Of a stretch of DNA of 64,000 nt, positions 1-9,340 are shown piece after piece; within the stretch, counting starts at the first letter, position 1; the number at the start of each line of letters is the position of its first letter. The translations under genes were made by a program, and so were the position numbers. Source of the DNA: Aquipluma nitroreducens (GTDB taxonomy: Bacteria > Bacteroidota > Bacteroidia > Bacteroidales > Prolixibacteraceae); the NCBI RefSeq assembly GCF_009689585.1, contig NZ_AP018694.1, positions 434,001 to 498,000 of the forward strand. Direction: 5' to 3'. The notes beneath the pieces are model-generated. The model was given only the letters and a program-made list of their open reading frames with translations, was not told the origin of the DNA and made no database searches.

Positions 1-2
1 CA

Positions 3-1496
3 CTCTCATTTTTACTTCTGATCTGGGCAAAACCAGCTTCGCTACGGGTTTATCTTCCGCAATATTTCGAGCCTTTTGTCATATTCCTGTGTATCTGGCT
101 CGTTGCTTCCATACCAACTAAAAAGTATTCGGTTAAAGGAAAGGAATCCTTCAACGATTTCATGGTGCCTGTCGTTTTAAGTGGCTTTATTACCCTGGGC
201 GTTGTCTGTATCTTAATTGTTGGATATAATCGTTTTGCTTATTCGAGGATGATTGTTTTCGGTACACTTGCACTTTCAGGGTTTCTTGAGATTTTACTCT
301 TTTCGTTGTATTATTATTACCGGAAACTAAACAGAAGTTCGGATAATTTCGAATCGGTAATGTTCTACCTGAAGCAGTTGGAAACACAGCCTACCTCAAC
401 AAGTTACGTCTCTTTATTTGAATCTGACCACGAAGAAGATTATCCGGTTCATAACCTTCTTCATTATAGGGAATTTTTGCTGGAGCAAACCAGTGAACCG
501 GTATATCAGTTTATTTGTCGCCATGTTGAGGAGATCAATGACCGTACCCTGGTACTTTCAACTACTTCGCACTTCGTTGTTGAAATGACATCAGGCTTGT
601 CGAAAGTAATCATTAATCTCCAGCCGACCAACGACATTAAGCGTGTCAATAAGTTTTTCGAGATGGTAAACACCAAACTTGATGTTGGTGGTTTGTTTAT
701 TGGATGTGTAATTACCAATGAAATACGGAAAGCGAATATATTCAGGAAATACCCCTGGGCTATCAAGCACATTATTTATTCCATCTATTTTATTTTTAAA
801 CGTATATTCCCGAAACTACCATTACTTAAGAAAATCTATTTCTTCATGACCAATGGTTTCGACAGGCCCATGTCAAAAGCTGAAGCGATAGGCAGGCTCT
901 ACTGTTGTGGTTTTGAGGTATTGGAAAACCAGCAGTTTTCGGATCGTCTGTTTTTTGTGGCGCACAAAACCACCGAACCCACCTTTGATCTGAAGCCGAC
1001 ATACGGGCCTCTGATTAGCCTGAAACGAATAGGAAAAAATGGCAAGATTATACATGTATATAAGCTACGTACCATGCACCCTTACGCCGAATATATTCAG
1101 GAATATGTTTTTGCCAAAAACCAACTTCAGGAAGGCGGAAAGTTTAAAGATGATTTCCGGATTTCGACTTCTGGCCGTATCCTCCGTAAATTGTGGATTG
1201 ACGAACTACCTATGCTGTTCAATATGTTGATGGGCGATCTGAAACTTGTTGGAGTAAGACCATTGAGTCGACATTATTTTAATTTATATTCGAAAGAACT
1301 TCAGGAACGACGCATGAAACACCGGCCAGGCCTGGTGCCTCCTTTTTATGCCGATATGCCTGTCACTTTGGATGAAATCATGGCATCCGAGTTGAAATAT
1401 CTTGCAGCTTACGAAAAACATCCTTTTAGAACGGATTGGATCTATTTTGGGAAGGCGTTCAATAACATTCTGATCAAACGAAAACGGAGTAATTAG
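3..1496 (+). CDS. Exopolysaccharide polyprenyl-phosphate sugar transferase (5' partial)
   Basis: The reading frame is open to the left edge of the window, so the gene begins upstream; the first ATG in frame (position 162) is internal. The N-terminal third holds hydrophobic segments. The middle is a Bacteroidota-type linker, and the last ~170 residues are the bacterial sugar transferase domain, with the signatures RIGKNGKIIHVYKLRTMH and WIDELPMLFNMLMGDLKLVG and a VRP motif. Family members transfer a sugar-1-phosphate to undecaprenyl phosphate at the inner membrane, the first step of a repeat unit for exopolysaccharide or capsule. The YjbH-like genes downstream fit a polysaccharide export locus. 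The sugar cannot be told from sequence. Confidence 0.85.
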   Translation, partial: LSFLLLIWAKPASLRVYLPQYFEPFVIFLCIWLVASIPTKKYSVKGKESFNDFMVPVVLSGFITLGVVCILIVGYNRFAYSRMIVFGTLALSGFLEILLFSLYYYYRKLNRSSDNFESVMFYLKQLETQPTSTSYVSLFESDHEEDYPVHNLLHYREFLLEQTSEPVYQFICRHVEEINDRTLVLSTTSHFVVEMTSGLSKVIINLQPTNDIKRVNKFFEMVNTKLDVGGLFIGCVITNEIRKANIFRKYPWAIKHIIYSIYFIFKRIFPKLPLLKKIYFFMTNGFDRPMSKAEAIGRLYCCGFEVLENQQFSDRLFFVAHKTTEPTFDLKPTYGPLISLKRIGKNGKIIHVYKLRTMHPYAEYIQEYVFAKNQLQEGGKFKDDFRISTSGRILRKLWIDELPMLFNMLMGDLKLVGVRPLSRHYFNLYSKELQERRMKHRPGLVPPFYADMPVTLDEIMASELKYLAAYEKHPFRTDWIYFGKAFNNILIKRKRSN

Positions 1497-1608
1497 CTGT
1501 TGAATACCAAGTTTTACATTTAATATCACTCTCTTTCAGCAGATAATTAGGGTATCTCATATCCAGCCTTATAAAATCATTCGCTTGTCAGCGCCTAATT
1601 AACTTTTT

Positions 1609-2871
1609 GTGAGATACATTGTATTTCTTTCTATCTGGTTTATAAGCTTTATACCATTTGGGGTAAATGCACAAGAAAGCCATAAGGCATTAGACCAAAA
1701 GCTAAACAAAATGGGTTTTGAGAATATTCGCAGCTACTCGCTGGACAACCGGATTTTCATTGCTCTTGAAAATAACATTTACCGTTGGGAGATTGATGCC
1801 ATTGTTACGGCGCTCGATACGATAGTAGCCTACTCCAATCCAGAGTCACAGATTTCGCTTTACGTGCTTAAAAATGACATTCCTCAGTTAGAAATTCGAG
1901 TTCCTGCCAGATTATGGTTGCAGTACCGTTCGGGTAAAATTACAAAGTCCAAATTATTGGATGCTCTGCAGGTCGATTGCAGCATTGACGAAGACTGGAA
2001 ATCTTTGAAAAGAGGGGTTGGTTTAAATTCAAATGTAAACAAAATTGATTTGGTGATTTATCTGCAGTTTGCTATTCAAAACCGGCTACTGACTCAATTG
2101 TACGAAATACAGTTTAATATAGCTCCGGCAGTGGAAGTATCCTTGTGGAAAGGGATGTTATTTACCGGGCAGATCATTTTCCCTCTGAAAAACGATTTGG
2201 AAGTACTGGATATCAAAGAGAATGTGGATTACAAAAGTCGTAATTTTTTATATGCCTCACATGAAGGCGATTATATCCGGCTCGGTTTTATGACTATTTC
2301 TCAGGATATTCGCTTGCCACACCAATGGTTTGCGAACCTGACTCTCGGCAATTTTAATGCCCACCGTTACGGTATGAATGGACAGGTCGATCATTTTTTT
2401 AAGGGAAACCAATGGAGTATCGCCGCTAATGCCGGCTTAACCGGAAGTTCGCACTTTTTGCAGGGACAATGGGTTACCAGCCCAATAAATACCTTTACCT
2501 GGCGGTTAACGTCCGGGTATTTCTACCCCCGATTCAACCTCCAGTTAGATTTAAGCTATGGAAGTTTTCTGAATAATGACAAAGGGTTCCGTGCTGATTG
2601 CGGCCGACACTTTGGTTCTACAACCATTGGTTTTTATGCCATGCATACAGGAAGCGATTTCAATGGCGGATTTAAATTCACCATTCCTTTTCCAACAGCC
2701 AAACGAACCCGGAAACACACCCTCAGGATAACGACACCAAAATATTTCGACTCGGACTACAATGCCGGATACGCGGTGTATTATGGCAAAGATTATGAAA
2801 CACGGCCCAACGAAAATCAAACGGAACACTTTAATAACCCTGTCTTTATAAAAAGTCAGTTAACTAAATAG
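1609..2871 (+). CDS. YjbH-like outer-membrane protein, C-terminal-half type
   Basis: A 420-aa protein starting at GTG, with a signal peptide ending near VNAQ. Residues ~190-400 are rich in alternating aromatic strands (for example RLGFMTISQDIRLPHQWF, then repeated GxF/YxxxF patterns and GGFKFTIPFP), as in the C-terminal beta-barrel of the YjbH/GfcD family. Family knowledge: YjbH/GfcD are outer-membrane barrel proteins of group 4 capsule and exopolysaccharide secretion. The N-terminal-half counterpart is the separate gene at 5076. It lies 112 bp after the sugar transferase, on the same strand. A role in polysaccharide secretion is inferred from family and context. Confidence 0.7.
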   Translation: MRYIVFLSIWFISFIPFGVNAQESHKALDQKLNKMGFENIRSYSLDNRIFIALENNIYRWEIDAIVTALDTIVAYSNPESQISLYVLKNDIPQLEIRVPARLWLQYRSGKITKSKLLDALQVDCSIDEDWKSLKRGVGLNSNVNKIDLVIYLQFAIQNRLLTQLYEIQFNIAPAVEVSLWKGMLFTGQIIFPLKNDLEVLDIKENVDYKSRNFLYASHEGDYIRLGFMTISQDIRLPHQWFANLTLGNFNAHRYGMNGQVDHFFKGNQWSIAANAGLTGSSHFLQGQWVTSPINTFTWRLTSGYFYPRFNLQLDLSYGSFLNNDKGFRADCGRHFGSTTIGFYAMHTGSDFNGGFKFTIPFPTAKRTRKHTLRITTPKYFDSDYNAGYAVYYGKDYETRPNENQTEHFNNPVFIKSQLTK

Positions 2872-2902
2872 TTTCTTAATTCATTCATAAAAATGCATCC
2901 CT

Positions 2903-4234
2903 ATGAAAAAATCAATTTTTAAAACAATTGCAGCAATTATGCTATTTTCCTTTGCATTAAGTGCAGTCTTGCTTAATAGTTGCAAAAAAAACGTAGGCGA
3001 CGTATATGACTACGCTCCGGTGGTACTAAATCCCGACTTTGAATTATTAACGGTTGATTATGCTTTCGACAACGAAGCGCTAAATTCAGAAAGTGGAGTA
3101 TCTTTTAAGGTAGCCTATAAAAACATCGAAATTACGCAAACAGCTTACTCTTCGGTATTAAACTTTTATGTTGATGGTAATATTCAGCAAAGTGCTTTGC
3201 TTAAAGACTTGGCAGGAAACACCAAATATGAAACCGTTTTCGATTGGCAAGCTATTGCCGGACAGCATGATTTTAAGTTTGAGATTAACCTATCGTCAAA
3301 TGGAAGTAAAATTGTTGAAGAAGCGAATACGACGAACAATTCGCAAACGACAAGTCTTAATATTGCGGTAAAAAATTTGGTAGCAGCAAGTGAAGTTGTT
3401 GTGGAACCTTCCGTTGTTAATCAAGCTATTGCCGCCGATCCTGAAGGGGATGTGGCAAATGTACTGGACAGTGAAGGAATCGCTGTGGCCACTTCGGTTG
3501 ACGCTGTTAAAACAACCTATTCTGATAATACAACAGCCATAGTTGCTGCTGTTGAGAAAAATGATGGAACGATTGATGAAACCAAAGTCATTTTATCTGT
3601 TACAAGTAATTCCGGGGTTCACCAAGGTCAAAAACAGGAAGCAAACACTACGCTGGTTATCGAAACCTTAGTCACACAAGAAGAAATCTCGTTTTATAAT
3701 GCAAAGGAAAAGCTGACCTATAAAGACGGAACCCTATCTTACACAAGTCTGAAAAATGCCAAGGTAGGATGTACTGAACCAAGTAATCTACAAGCATTCT
3801 TTGCAAATCAGGTGGCAATAAATGCCTTTACTGATGCGGTTTTGTCAGCTATTAAGCAGTTAGGTGTCGCAAACGGACTGGCTGCCGCGCCCGAGATTCT
3901 CATTTCAGTTTTGGAAGCCTTTAACCTAACCCAGGGTAACATCGATAACCCTCCAACTTATACTGTTGAAATCACAAACTCATCAACAATTTGTTCTGAC
4001 GATTGTATAACTGGACTTGTAGTGAAAACATATTCCTATCCAGGTTTCGTATTACATTTTTCAGATGACAGGGGAACAATACCCTCCATTACAAAAGAGC
4101 CCAATTGCAGTAAGTCAAATAATGGAACATATACATTTGAAGACTGTGGGGGAAATAAAGTTTCGTATATATTTAATTCAACCCGACCTGTAATCGCAAC
4201 AAAGACTCCTTGTGTTGCGAATGTACATAATTAG
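2903..4234 (+). CDS. Putative outer-membrane or surface lipoprotein, CARDB-like N-terminal domain
   Basis: A 443-aa protein with a charged start, a hydrophobic stretch and a lipobox (LLNSC, Cys about residue 27), so it should be lipidated. Residues ~45-160 resemble a CARDB/Ig-like fold: an alternating strand pattern with VDGN turns and a closing NTTNNSQTTSLNI-type edge. Residues ~160-260 are rich in Val, Ala, Asp and Thr. The last 80 residues contain four to six Cys and may be disulphide-bonded. It starts 31 bp after the YjbH-like gene and is probably co-transcribed. I do not recognise a specific function. Confidence 0.65.
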   Translation: MKKSIFKTIAAIMLFSFALSAVLLNSCKKNVGDVYDYAPVVLNPDFELLTVDYAFDNEALNSESGVSFKVAYKNIEITQTAYSSVLNFYVDGNIQQSALLKDLAGNTKYETVFDWQAIAGQHDFKFEINLSSNGSKIVEEANTTNNSQTTSLNIAVKNLVAASEVVVEPSVVNQAIAADPEGDVANVLDSEGIAVATSVDAVKTTYSDNTTAIVAAVEKNDGTIDETKVILSVTSNSGVHQGQKQEANTTLVIETLVTQEEISFYNAKEKLTYKDGTLSYTSLKNAKVGCTEPSNLQAFFANQVAINAFTDAVLSAIKQLGVANGLAAAPEILISVLEAFNLTQGNIDNPPTYTVEITNSSTICSDDCITGLVVKTYSYPGFVLHFSDDRGTIPSITKEPNCSKSNNGTYTFEDCGGNKVSYIFNSTRPVIATKTPCVANVHN

Positions 4235-4324
4235 AGTATATCTGTAAAAGCCGGATGTGCTATTATAACAACAAAATTCAATCGAGCACAAGAGTGCATT
4301 GTTAAACTTTTAAAAGAAATAAAA

Positions 4325-4993
4325 ATGAAAACAAATATAATTTCAATCACCTTTCTGTTTTTACTAATAACAACAGTTGGTCTGGCACAAGACCAGAAAG
4401 TAATATCCGACGAGTCAGTCGAGAATGCGTTTACCATTCACAGTATTAATTTTACAGCAGGTTATTATTCGCCTGAGATGGATTACTGGAACGATACTTA
4501 TCTGCCTTCCAAAGGCATAACCGAAACTTTTGGTGGAAACCTTGCAATAGGGGCGAACATTACCTTTTTGTTGCCCGCTAATTTTCGTACCCGTGTTGGG
4601 GCTTCAATCTGGTCGGGAGAAGTAAAAGGTACATCTGTTTCGTCTGTTGATGGCTTAAAAATTGGATTAACCCGTTTCAATTTAGGGCTTTTATATGCTC
4701 CTAGAAGTATTGCATTAAAAGGTTTTCAACCTTATCTTGGCGTTGAAGGACAGGAAAATCTGATTAAAAATACCTACGATATTAATGGCACCAGTCTAAG
4801 CCAGCAGGGTCATGATATATCGTTTGCTCCCGTACTTGGATTTGACCGTTCCTTTGGTCATTTTAATTGCGGTCTTGAGGCTAAATGCAACTTGGGAAAT
4901 TACACTCAGGAAGAAGCCAATCAAGGAACGGTGGAACACGAAGTTTCTATTATTGGTGCTGAAGTATCGCTATCAATCGGTTATAAATTCTGA
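4325..4993 (+). CDS. Small outer-membrane beta-barrel protein
   Basis: A 222-aa protein with a signal peptide (cleavage near VGLAQ). The remainder is made of 8-10 amphipathic strands: FTAGYYSPEMDYW, GGNLAIGANITFLLP, TRVGASIWSGEV, FNLGLLYAPRS, PYLGVEGQ, and a terminal EVSLSIGYKF strand ending in the aromatic residue typical of outer-membrane barrels. It resembles the OmpW/porin-like small barrels that are common in Bacteroidota. It sits between the two YjbH-like genes and is followed by a strong hairpin. Its function in the locus is unknown. Confidence 0.65.
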   Translation: MKTNIISITFLFLLITTVGLAQDQKVISDESVENAFTIHSINFTAGYYSPEMDYWNDTYLPSKGITETFGGNLAIGANITFLLPANFRTRVGASIWSGEVKGTSVSSVDGLKIGLTRFNLGLLYAPRSIALKGFQPYLGVEGQENLIKNTYDINGTSLSQQGHDISFAPVLGFDRSFGHFNCGLEAKCNLGNYTQEEANQGTVEHEVSIIGAEVSLSIGYKF

Positions 4994-5009
4994 ATGAATT
5001 GATCAATGT

Positions 5010-5050
5010 AAATTGTTCCGGTATCCTCTTCTAGGATACCGGAACAATTT
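5010..5050. terminator. Perfect 18-bp inverted repeat, probable terminator
   Basis: The arms at 5010-5027 and 5033-5050 are exact reverse complements, separated by a 5-nt loop (cttct). The arm ends in AATTT, which can supply a short U-rich end in either direction. It lies 17 bp after the stop of the barrel gene and 25 bp before the next start. It could be a terminator, a partial attenuator, or a processing hairpin inside the operon. Confidence 0.7.
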
Positions 5051-5075
5051 CGAATAGCATCAAAAGATAATAAAA

Positions 5076-5816
5076 GTGGTTTGCATCCTAGAAACAGTTC
5101 TTTTTCTGCGAATATATCGTTCTGCCTTCCTCTTGTTCTTATTATTGCAGTTAAGCATAGCAGTAAAAGCACAACTAGCATTGGGTTCATCTGGTTTGCT
5201 GAATATTCCACAGGGGAGTATCTACCCGGATAAAACACTGATAGTAGGAACAAATTATCTGCCCTATGATAAGTCTACAATTATACGCACATATACTACC
5301 TATAATACAGTTAATTACTACGCAGATCTGACCTTTTTGCCATTTCTGGAAGTAACCTACCGGATGACACTGCGAAAAGATACATACGGGACCAATCGAA
5401 TTGGAGGCCAGGATCGTTCCGTAGGACTGAAATGTCAGCTTTGGAAAGAAAAATCACTTCTTCCTTCTTTACTAATCGGGTTAAATGATGCTTATACGCA
5501 TCTTTCGGAAGGTAATCAATATTTTGCAAGTACTTATTTGGTTTCAGATAAAACGATCCGAACAGGTTCTCATACCTTTAGATTAACGATGGGTTATGGA
5601 TTTAATGTCGGACAAAGCAAGCGCCTAAAAGGTCTGTTCGGTGGAATCAGTTACATTCCTCAAGGTTTTAAGTCACTCACCCTGATGGCCGAACACGACA
5701 CTCGGCATATCAATATGGCTGGTTCAATGCTTCTTTGGAAACACCTTTCTATTTATGCCGGATGGTATGGTATAAATAAACCGGCAGCTGGTCTTTCTTA
5801 TCGACTTCTGCTTTAA
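5076..5816 (+). CDS. YjbH-like outer-membrane protein, N-terminal-half type
   Basis: A 246-aa protein. GTG is the only plausible start, and it gives a ~31-residue signal peptide ending VKAQ. The mature part begins [18 protein letters not shown], close to the start of the YjbH/GfcD barrel, and continues with aromatic-rich strands to a terminal GLSYRLLL. In proteobacterial YjbH/GfcD this segment and the C-terminal part are one chain; here the C-terminal-like part is the gene at 1609. It is 9 bp from the next gene, so the two are probably co-transcribed. A role in exopolysaccharide export is inferred. Confidence 0.7.
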   Translation: MVCILETVLFLRIYRSAFLLFLLLQLSIAVKAQLALGSSGLLNIPQGSIYPDKTLIVGTNYLPYDKSTIIRTYTTYNTVNYYADLTFLPFLEVTYRMTLRKDTYGTNRIGGQDRSVGLKCQLWKEKSLLPSLLIGLNDAYTHLSEGNQYFASTYLVSDKTIRTGSHTFRLTMGYGFNVGQSKRLKGLFGGISYIPQGFKSLTLMAEHDTRHINMAGSMLLWKHLSIYAGWYGINKPAAGLSYRLLL

Positions 5817-5825
5817 ATTAATATT

Positions 5826-6446
5826 ATGATTGGATGGTCACAATTATTAAAAAGAATGTCCTTTTATCCGGATTGTACTTCAAGTGAACCTGTTGATTTA
5901 TTGGGAGGAACAATGTTTCTCCTTCAGGAACTTGTAAAGAAATCCCTATCAAAAGATAAAACTCCTCTTCTTGAAGAAATTCTGTTACCATATGGGATGC
6001 CAATGGGAATTAATAATCAGCAAGTTTTAAAGTTTCTGAGAAACTACAAGATTTTTGCTCAATATGATCTATCTATTGAAATGAATCATCGTTACAAGGT
6101 TTACTTTGTTAAAATGTGGTTTAATCAGTTGTCTCTTGATGTGCAGTTTCACTTGATAGATAATCAGTTGTATCTTTCAAAAACAGAATTTTTAACTCGA
6201 TTGAATAGCAATCAGTATGAATGTTTTTTGAATGGATTTTTAGGCTTAGATTATCATCTTGATAAATATATCGGGATTCTGCCATATTTTGTGAAAGATC
6301 AACAATCCACTTTAATTAGGATACATAATTCTAAAGGATATCCTTCTGTGACCTATTACTCGGGAGATAAAAAAGTACAAACAAAAATCGAATCCATAGT
6401 AAAACAACAAAATCTGCTTAACTTTTCCAAAAAGCAAATTAGTTGA
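5826..6446 (+). CDS. Hypothetical protein (206 aa), unrecognised
   Basis: No signal peptide and no membrane segment, so it is probably cytoplasmic. It begins 9 bp after the YjbH-like gene and is likely in the same transcript. It is rich in Leu, Tyr, Phe and Lys, with mixed alpha/beta character. I recognise no domain or catalytic motif. Without the IS982 insertion, the reverse-transcriptase-like gene would follow about 200 bp downstream on the same strand, so the two could belong together; this is inference only. Confidence 0.5.
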   Translation: MIGWSQLLKRMSFYPDCTSSEPVDLLGGTMFLLQELVKKSLSKDKTPLLEEILLPYGMPMGINNQQVLKFLRNYKIFAQYDLSIEMNHRYKVYFVKMWFNQLSLDVQFHLIDNQLYLSKTEFLTRLNSNQYECFLNGFLGLDYHLDKYIGILPYFVKDQQSTLIRIHNSKGYPSVTYYSGDKKVQTKIESIVKQQNLLNFSKKQIS

Positions 6447-6599
6447 ATTATCCAGCATATTTACAATCTTTTGGTAACGCTTCATTTAGAATTGCTATGT
6501 GTCAACTAATATTTATCATCAATAAAGAATAAAATGTGGATATTCTTTGGCATTCAATCTGGTTTGGTATTGCTAAAAAGCACAAAATGACAACTACTA

Positions 6600-7629
6600 A
6601 CCCGTTGTGCGATTGAAAATAAGCAATAAAATATTGTCAAAATAGTTGTGTATTATATTGATATTCAATGTATTAGTAGAAAACAAACGCCAATTCATTA
6701 TTCTACTTATGCACAACCTGAAGGCAAATTTCGACAAGTTTATTGGTTTAACCAAATCGTTCTTTTCTGATCGTATTAATGAGTTTGACAACTTCCAAAG
6801 CTACCCAAGAAATCCTAAAATGTTAGATTGTCAAATAATTGCATTAGCTCTGACAGCCGAATCTATTGGTATTGACTCGGAAAGTTACTTCTTTGGCAAA
6901 CTTAAATCAGATTATACCAGCGATTTCCCAAACCTCATTGACCGTTCCAATTTTAACCGCAGACATAAGCGACTTTATCCTTGGATTTCTGTCCTTAATC
7001 AAGGCTTATCAAACATTCAAAACCAAGGAGAAGATACTTACATCGTTGATTCCATTCCTGTTCCAGTTTGCCAAATAGCCCGGGAGAAACGAAGCAAGAT
7101 CTGCAGTGAAAACTTTGAAACAGCACCTGATAAAGGTTATTCTGCTGTTAGCAAGGCCTATTATTATGGCTACAAATTGCATCCGGTGACTTCAGTTCGA
7201 GGTGTGTTTGCAAGTATGGATATGAGCAAGGCAAGCGTTCACGATGTTTACTATTTGACAGACATTAAACATTCTCACTTAAGCAATTGCAGGCTCATCG
7301 GAGACAAAGGGTATCTGTCAAAAGAACATCAATTGGACTTGTTTCATCGTGCAATATCCGATTGGAAACACCCAAAAGAAGCAATCAAAAAGACAAAGAA
7401 CCTTTTGCGTACATTTTTAAAAAGTCAAGAAAACGAATCGAAACTCTATTCTCCCAACTATGCGATCAATTTATGCTCAAGCGTAACTATGCAAAATCAA
7501 ACCTGGGCATTTCTGTTCGCATTTTATCTAAAATTACAACAGTGACAGTGCTTCAATATTTTAACTTTTTAAACAACAAACCCTTGAATAAACTTAAGTA
7601 GGCCCTCGCATCTTAATCGCACAACGGGT
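6600..7629 (+). mobile_element. IS982-family insertion sequence, 1030 bp
   Basis: Perfect 15-bp terminal inverted repeats (acccgttgtgcgatt at 6600-6614; its complement at 7615-7629) bound the element. An 8-bp direct repeat, aactacta, flanks it at 6592-6599 and 7630-7637. It carries one transposase gene, which is frameshifted. The intact target duplication and termini point to a recent insertion. It separates the 206-aa gene from the reverse-transcriptase-like gene. Confidence 0.9.
6646..7601 (+). pseudogene. IS982 transposase, frameshifted
   Basis: Residues up to GDKGYLSKEHQLDLF are in one frame (likely start ATG 6709, MHNLKANF). From about 7341 the family sequence continues in the -1 frame (NIRLETPKRSNQKD, then KRIETLFSQLCDQFMLKRNY) to the stop at 7601. 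The DDE transposase motifs IVDSIPVPVC and IGDKGYLS are visible. A single missing base near 7341-7348 would restore the full ~298-aa enzyme. No long slippery run is present there, so a real mutation or a sequencing error is more likely than programmed frameshifting. Confidence 0.85.
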
Positions 7630-7686
7630 AACTACTATTATTTTAAGCAACGGAGAAACAATTTATAATAATTTACTGAAGATAAG

Positions 7687-8946
7687 ATGAGACAATTCAA
7701 AAAGTTCAAAGGCAGCAATGTTTTGCATCATTATATTGGTAGGAATACAATTGAAACACAGAAGATGTATAATTATCTTCAGATTAATTTTATGCCTTTG
7801 ATAAAAGAGTACTTTCCTCTTCATTACTTGCTAGAACGTCGTCCAAAATGTTTTTTTAATTATCTGGACAAGCATAGTAGTACTCATCCATACTTTTTAC
7901 GTTTTAACATCAAGCAATTTTATCCCTCAATAACGAAACTTGACATTGAACCGGTTCTAATAAACAACTACGAAGAACTTACGGGATGTTTTACTCCGGC
8001 AAACATGAGTCAATATCTTCATCTTGGGTTCGATAGTAAATTTACCGGGAACTTCAACTTTTCATCGATATCGGGATTAACAGAAAATATGGGAATTGAT
8101 AGTAGGTTATCGGGGACTCCTTGCCGACATGCCTTATATGAGAACGATAAATTATTGTTTGTGGTAACGGCCGCCTATATGCTGGGCTTTTATCATGCAT
8201 TGTCCCGGTGGCCGTTTCTATGTTTTCATGATGACTTTGTCGTATTGTTCCATTCACAGGCTGAAGTTGCCGAGTGCCTGTTATTGGTGTATCTTTGTCT
8301 TCAAAACTTAGGATTGGAATTAAATTCAAGTAATATCAGTCATGGTCGGGTATATCAGGATGGATTTATATTTAAGGGTTATGAATACACAGGAAATACA
8401 TTCTGCATATCTCCTGTGTCAGAGAAGGCTTTCAGGCATAAAATCATCAGGCTGACAACATTCAGCCGAAAATATAAGAATCAACAGGCATTTATAAAAC
8501 AACTCAACCATCAAATAACGGTCTTTGGTCATTATTACAAATATGCGCAGGTAGCAGCACGTTTTAAAGAGCTTGATAGCTTTATTCGGAAACGAGTCCG
8601 GCAATTTTTATTTCTTGCTAGCGATTTGCAAAATCGAACCTCTAATCTTCCCAATAATTCCAGAGCTTTATACTCTAAATTAGGCTTATATTCATTAGTG
8701 AAGCTGCGTCAGACTAAAGAAACTAAAATGGTGGGCTATTCGCCCGTAATGGGCAATGCAGGATCCGATATGGACGAGTCTCCGGTTTTTAATAAAATCA
8801 TTGTGGAAAAGTTGTTGCAACAAACACTGTTTCGTTATATAGAGCTTCGCAGACAGGAAAAAATAGTGATAGGACTATTGGAACATCTAGCTCCGCTATC
8901 TGATGAAATCAAGGCTCAGCCAGGTAACTCCATTGGAATCCTATGA
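7687..8946 (+). CDS. Reverse-transcriptase-like protein with altered catalytic motif
   Basis: 419 aa. Residues ~73-85 (YFLRFNIKQFYPSI) match RT motif A, but the usual catalytic Asp is Asn. Residues ~178-186 (FHDDFVVLF) match the YxDD motif C with both Asp kept. FIFKGYEY matches the following FLGY motif. A C-terminal helical block (IKQLNHQITVFGHYYKYA, then ELDSFIRKRVRQF) resembles the thumb/maturase region of group II intron, DGR or retron-like RTs. The motif B region (SGTPCRHALY) is also unusual. It may be an inactive or divergent RT. No template or variable repeat pair, and no intron RNA, was found nearby. It is preceded by the IS982 copy. Confidence 0.6.
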   Translation: MRQFKKFKGSNVLHHYIGRNTIETQKMYNYLQINFMPLIKEYFPLHYLLERRPKCFFNYLDKHSSTHPYFLRFNIKQFYPSITKLDIEPVLINNYEELTGCFTPANMSQYLHLGFDSKFTGNFNFSSISGLTENMGIDSRLSGTPCRHALYENDKLLFVVTAAYMLGFYHALSRWPFLCFHDDFVVLFHSQAEVAECLLLVYLCLQNLGLELNSSNISHGRVYQDGFIFKGYEYTGNTFCISPVSEKAFRHKIIRLTTFSRKYKNQQAFIKQLNHQITVFGHYYKYAQVAARFKELDSFIRKRVRQFLFLASDLQNRTSNLPNNSRALYSKLGLYSLVKLRQTKETKMVGYSPVMGNAGSDMDESPVFNKIIVEKLLQQTLFRYIELRRQEKIVIGLLEHLAPLSDEIKAQPGNSIGIL

Positions 8947-9334
8947 TGCAGATAGAGTTGAATATCAATAGTCAGCGATAATTACCTGGAAGATAGAGCC
9001 ATACTAATTGGCAATAAATTGGCTTCTGAGACAGCTGCATAGTCAATATTGCATAAACTATCGAAAGCTATGTAAAACCGAGATAATTCAAATTAACAAT
9101 AATTGAAGCGATATTTCAGTTTGCAATGATAAATCCAGTATTTGTCAATATTAGACCCATTAATACCGACGCCAATTCATAGATATTTCCAATGTGCTTT
9201 TTTAGTTTACTTCCTGTTAGTCGATAAATAAAGGACAATGCTGGATTAAACGTTGATCTTCGCTGATCGTTTATGAGATAAAACATAAAATTTAAATGAG
9301 TCTTCATGAGCAAACCTAATTGTAAATATTTGGA
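8947..9334. other. Intergenic, no recognisable gene
   Basis: About 390 bp of AT-rich DNA between the RT-like gene and the first IS4-type element. Reading frames here are short and show no family resemblance. The frame of the kinase remnant on the far side of the IS meets a stop at 9323, so the kinase N-terminus is not here. Confidence 0.4.
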
Positions 9335-9340
9335 CTGATA

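Noticed and set aside
7638-9334. A diversity-generating retroelement with template and variable repeats around the RT-like gene.
   Set aside because: No repeat pair with adenine-biased differences and no lectin-fold target gene could be seen.
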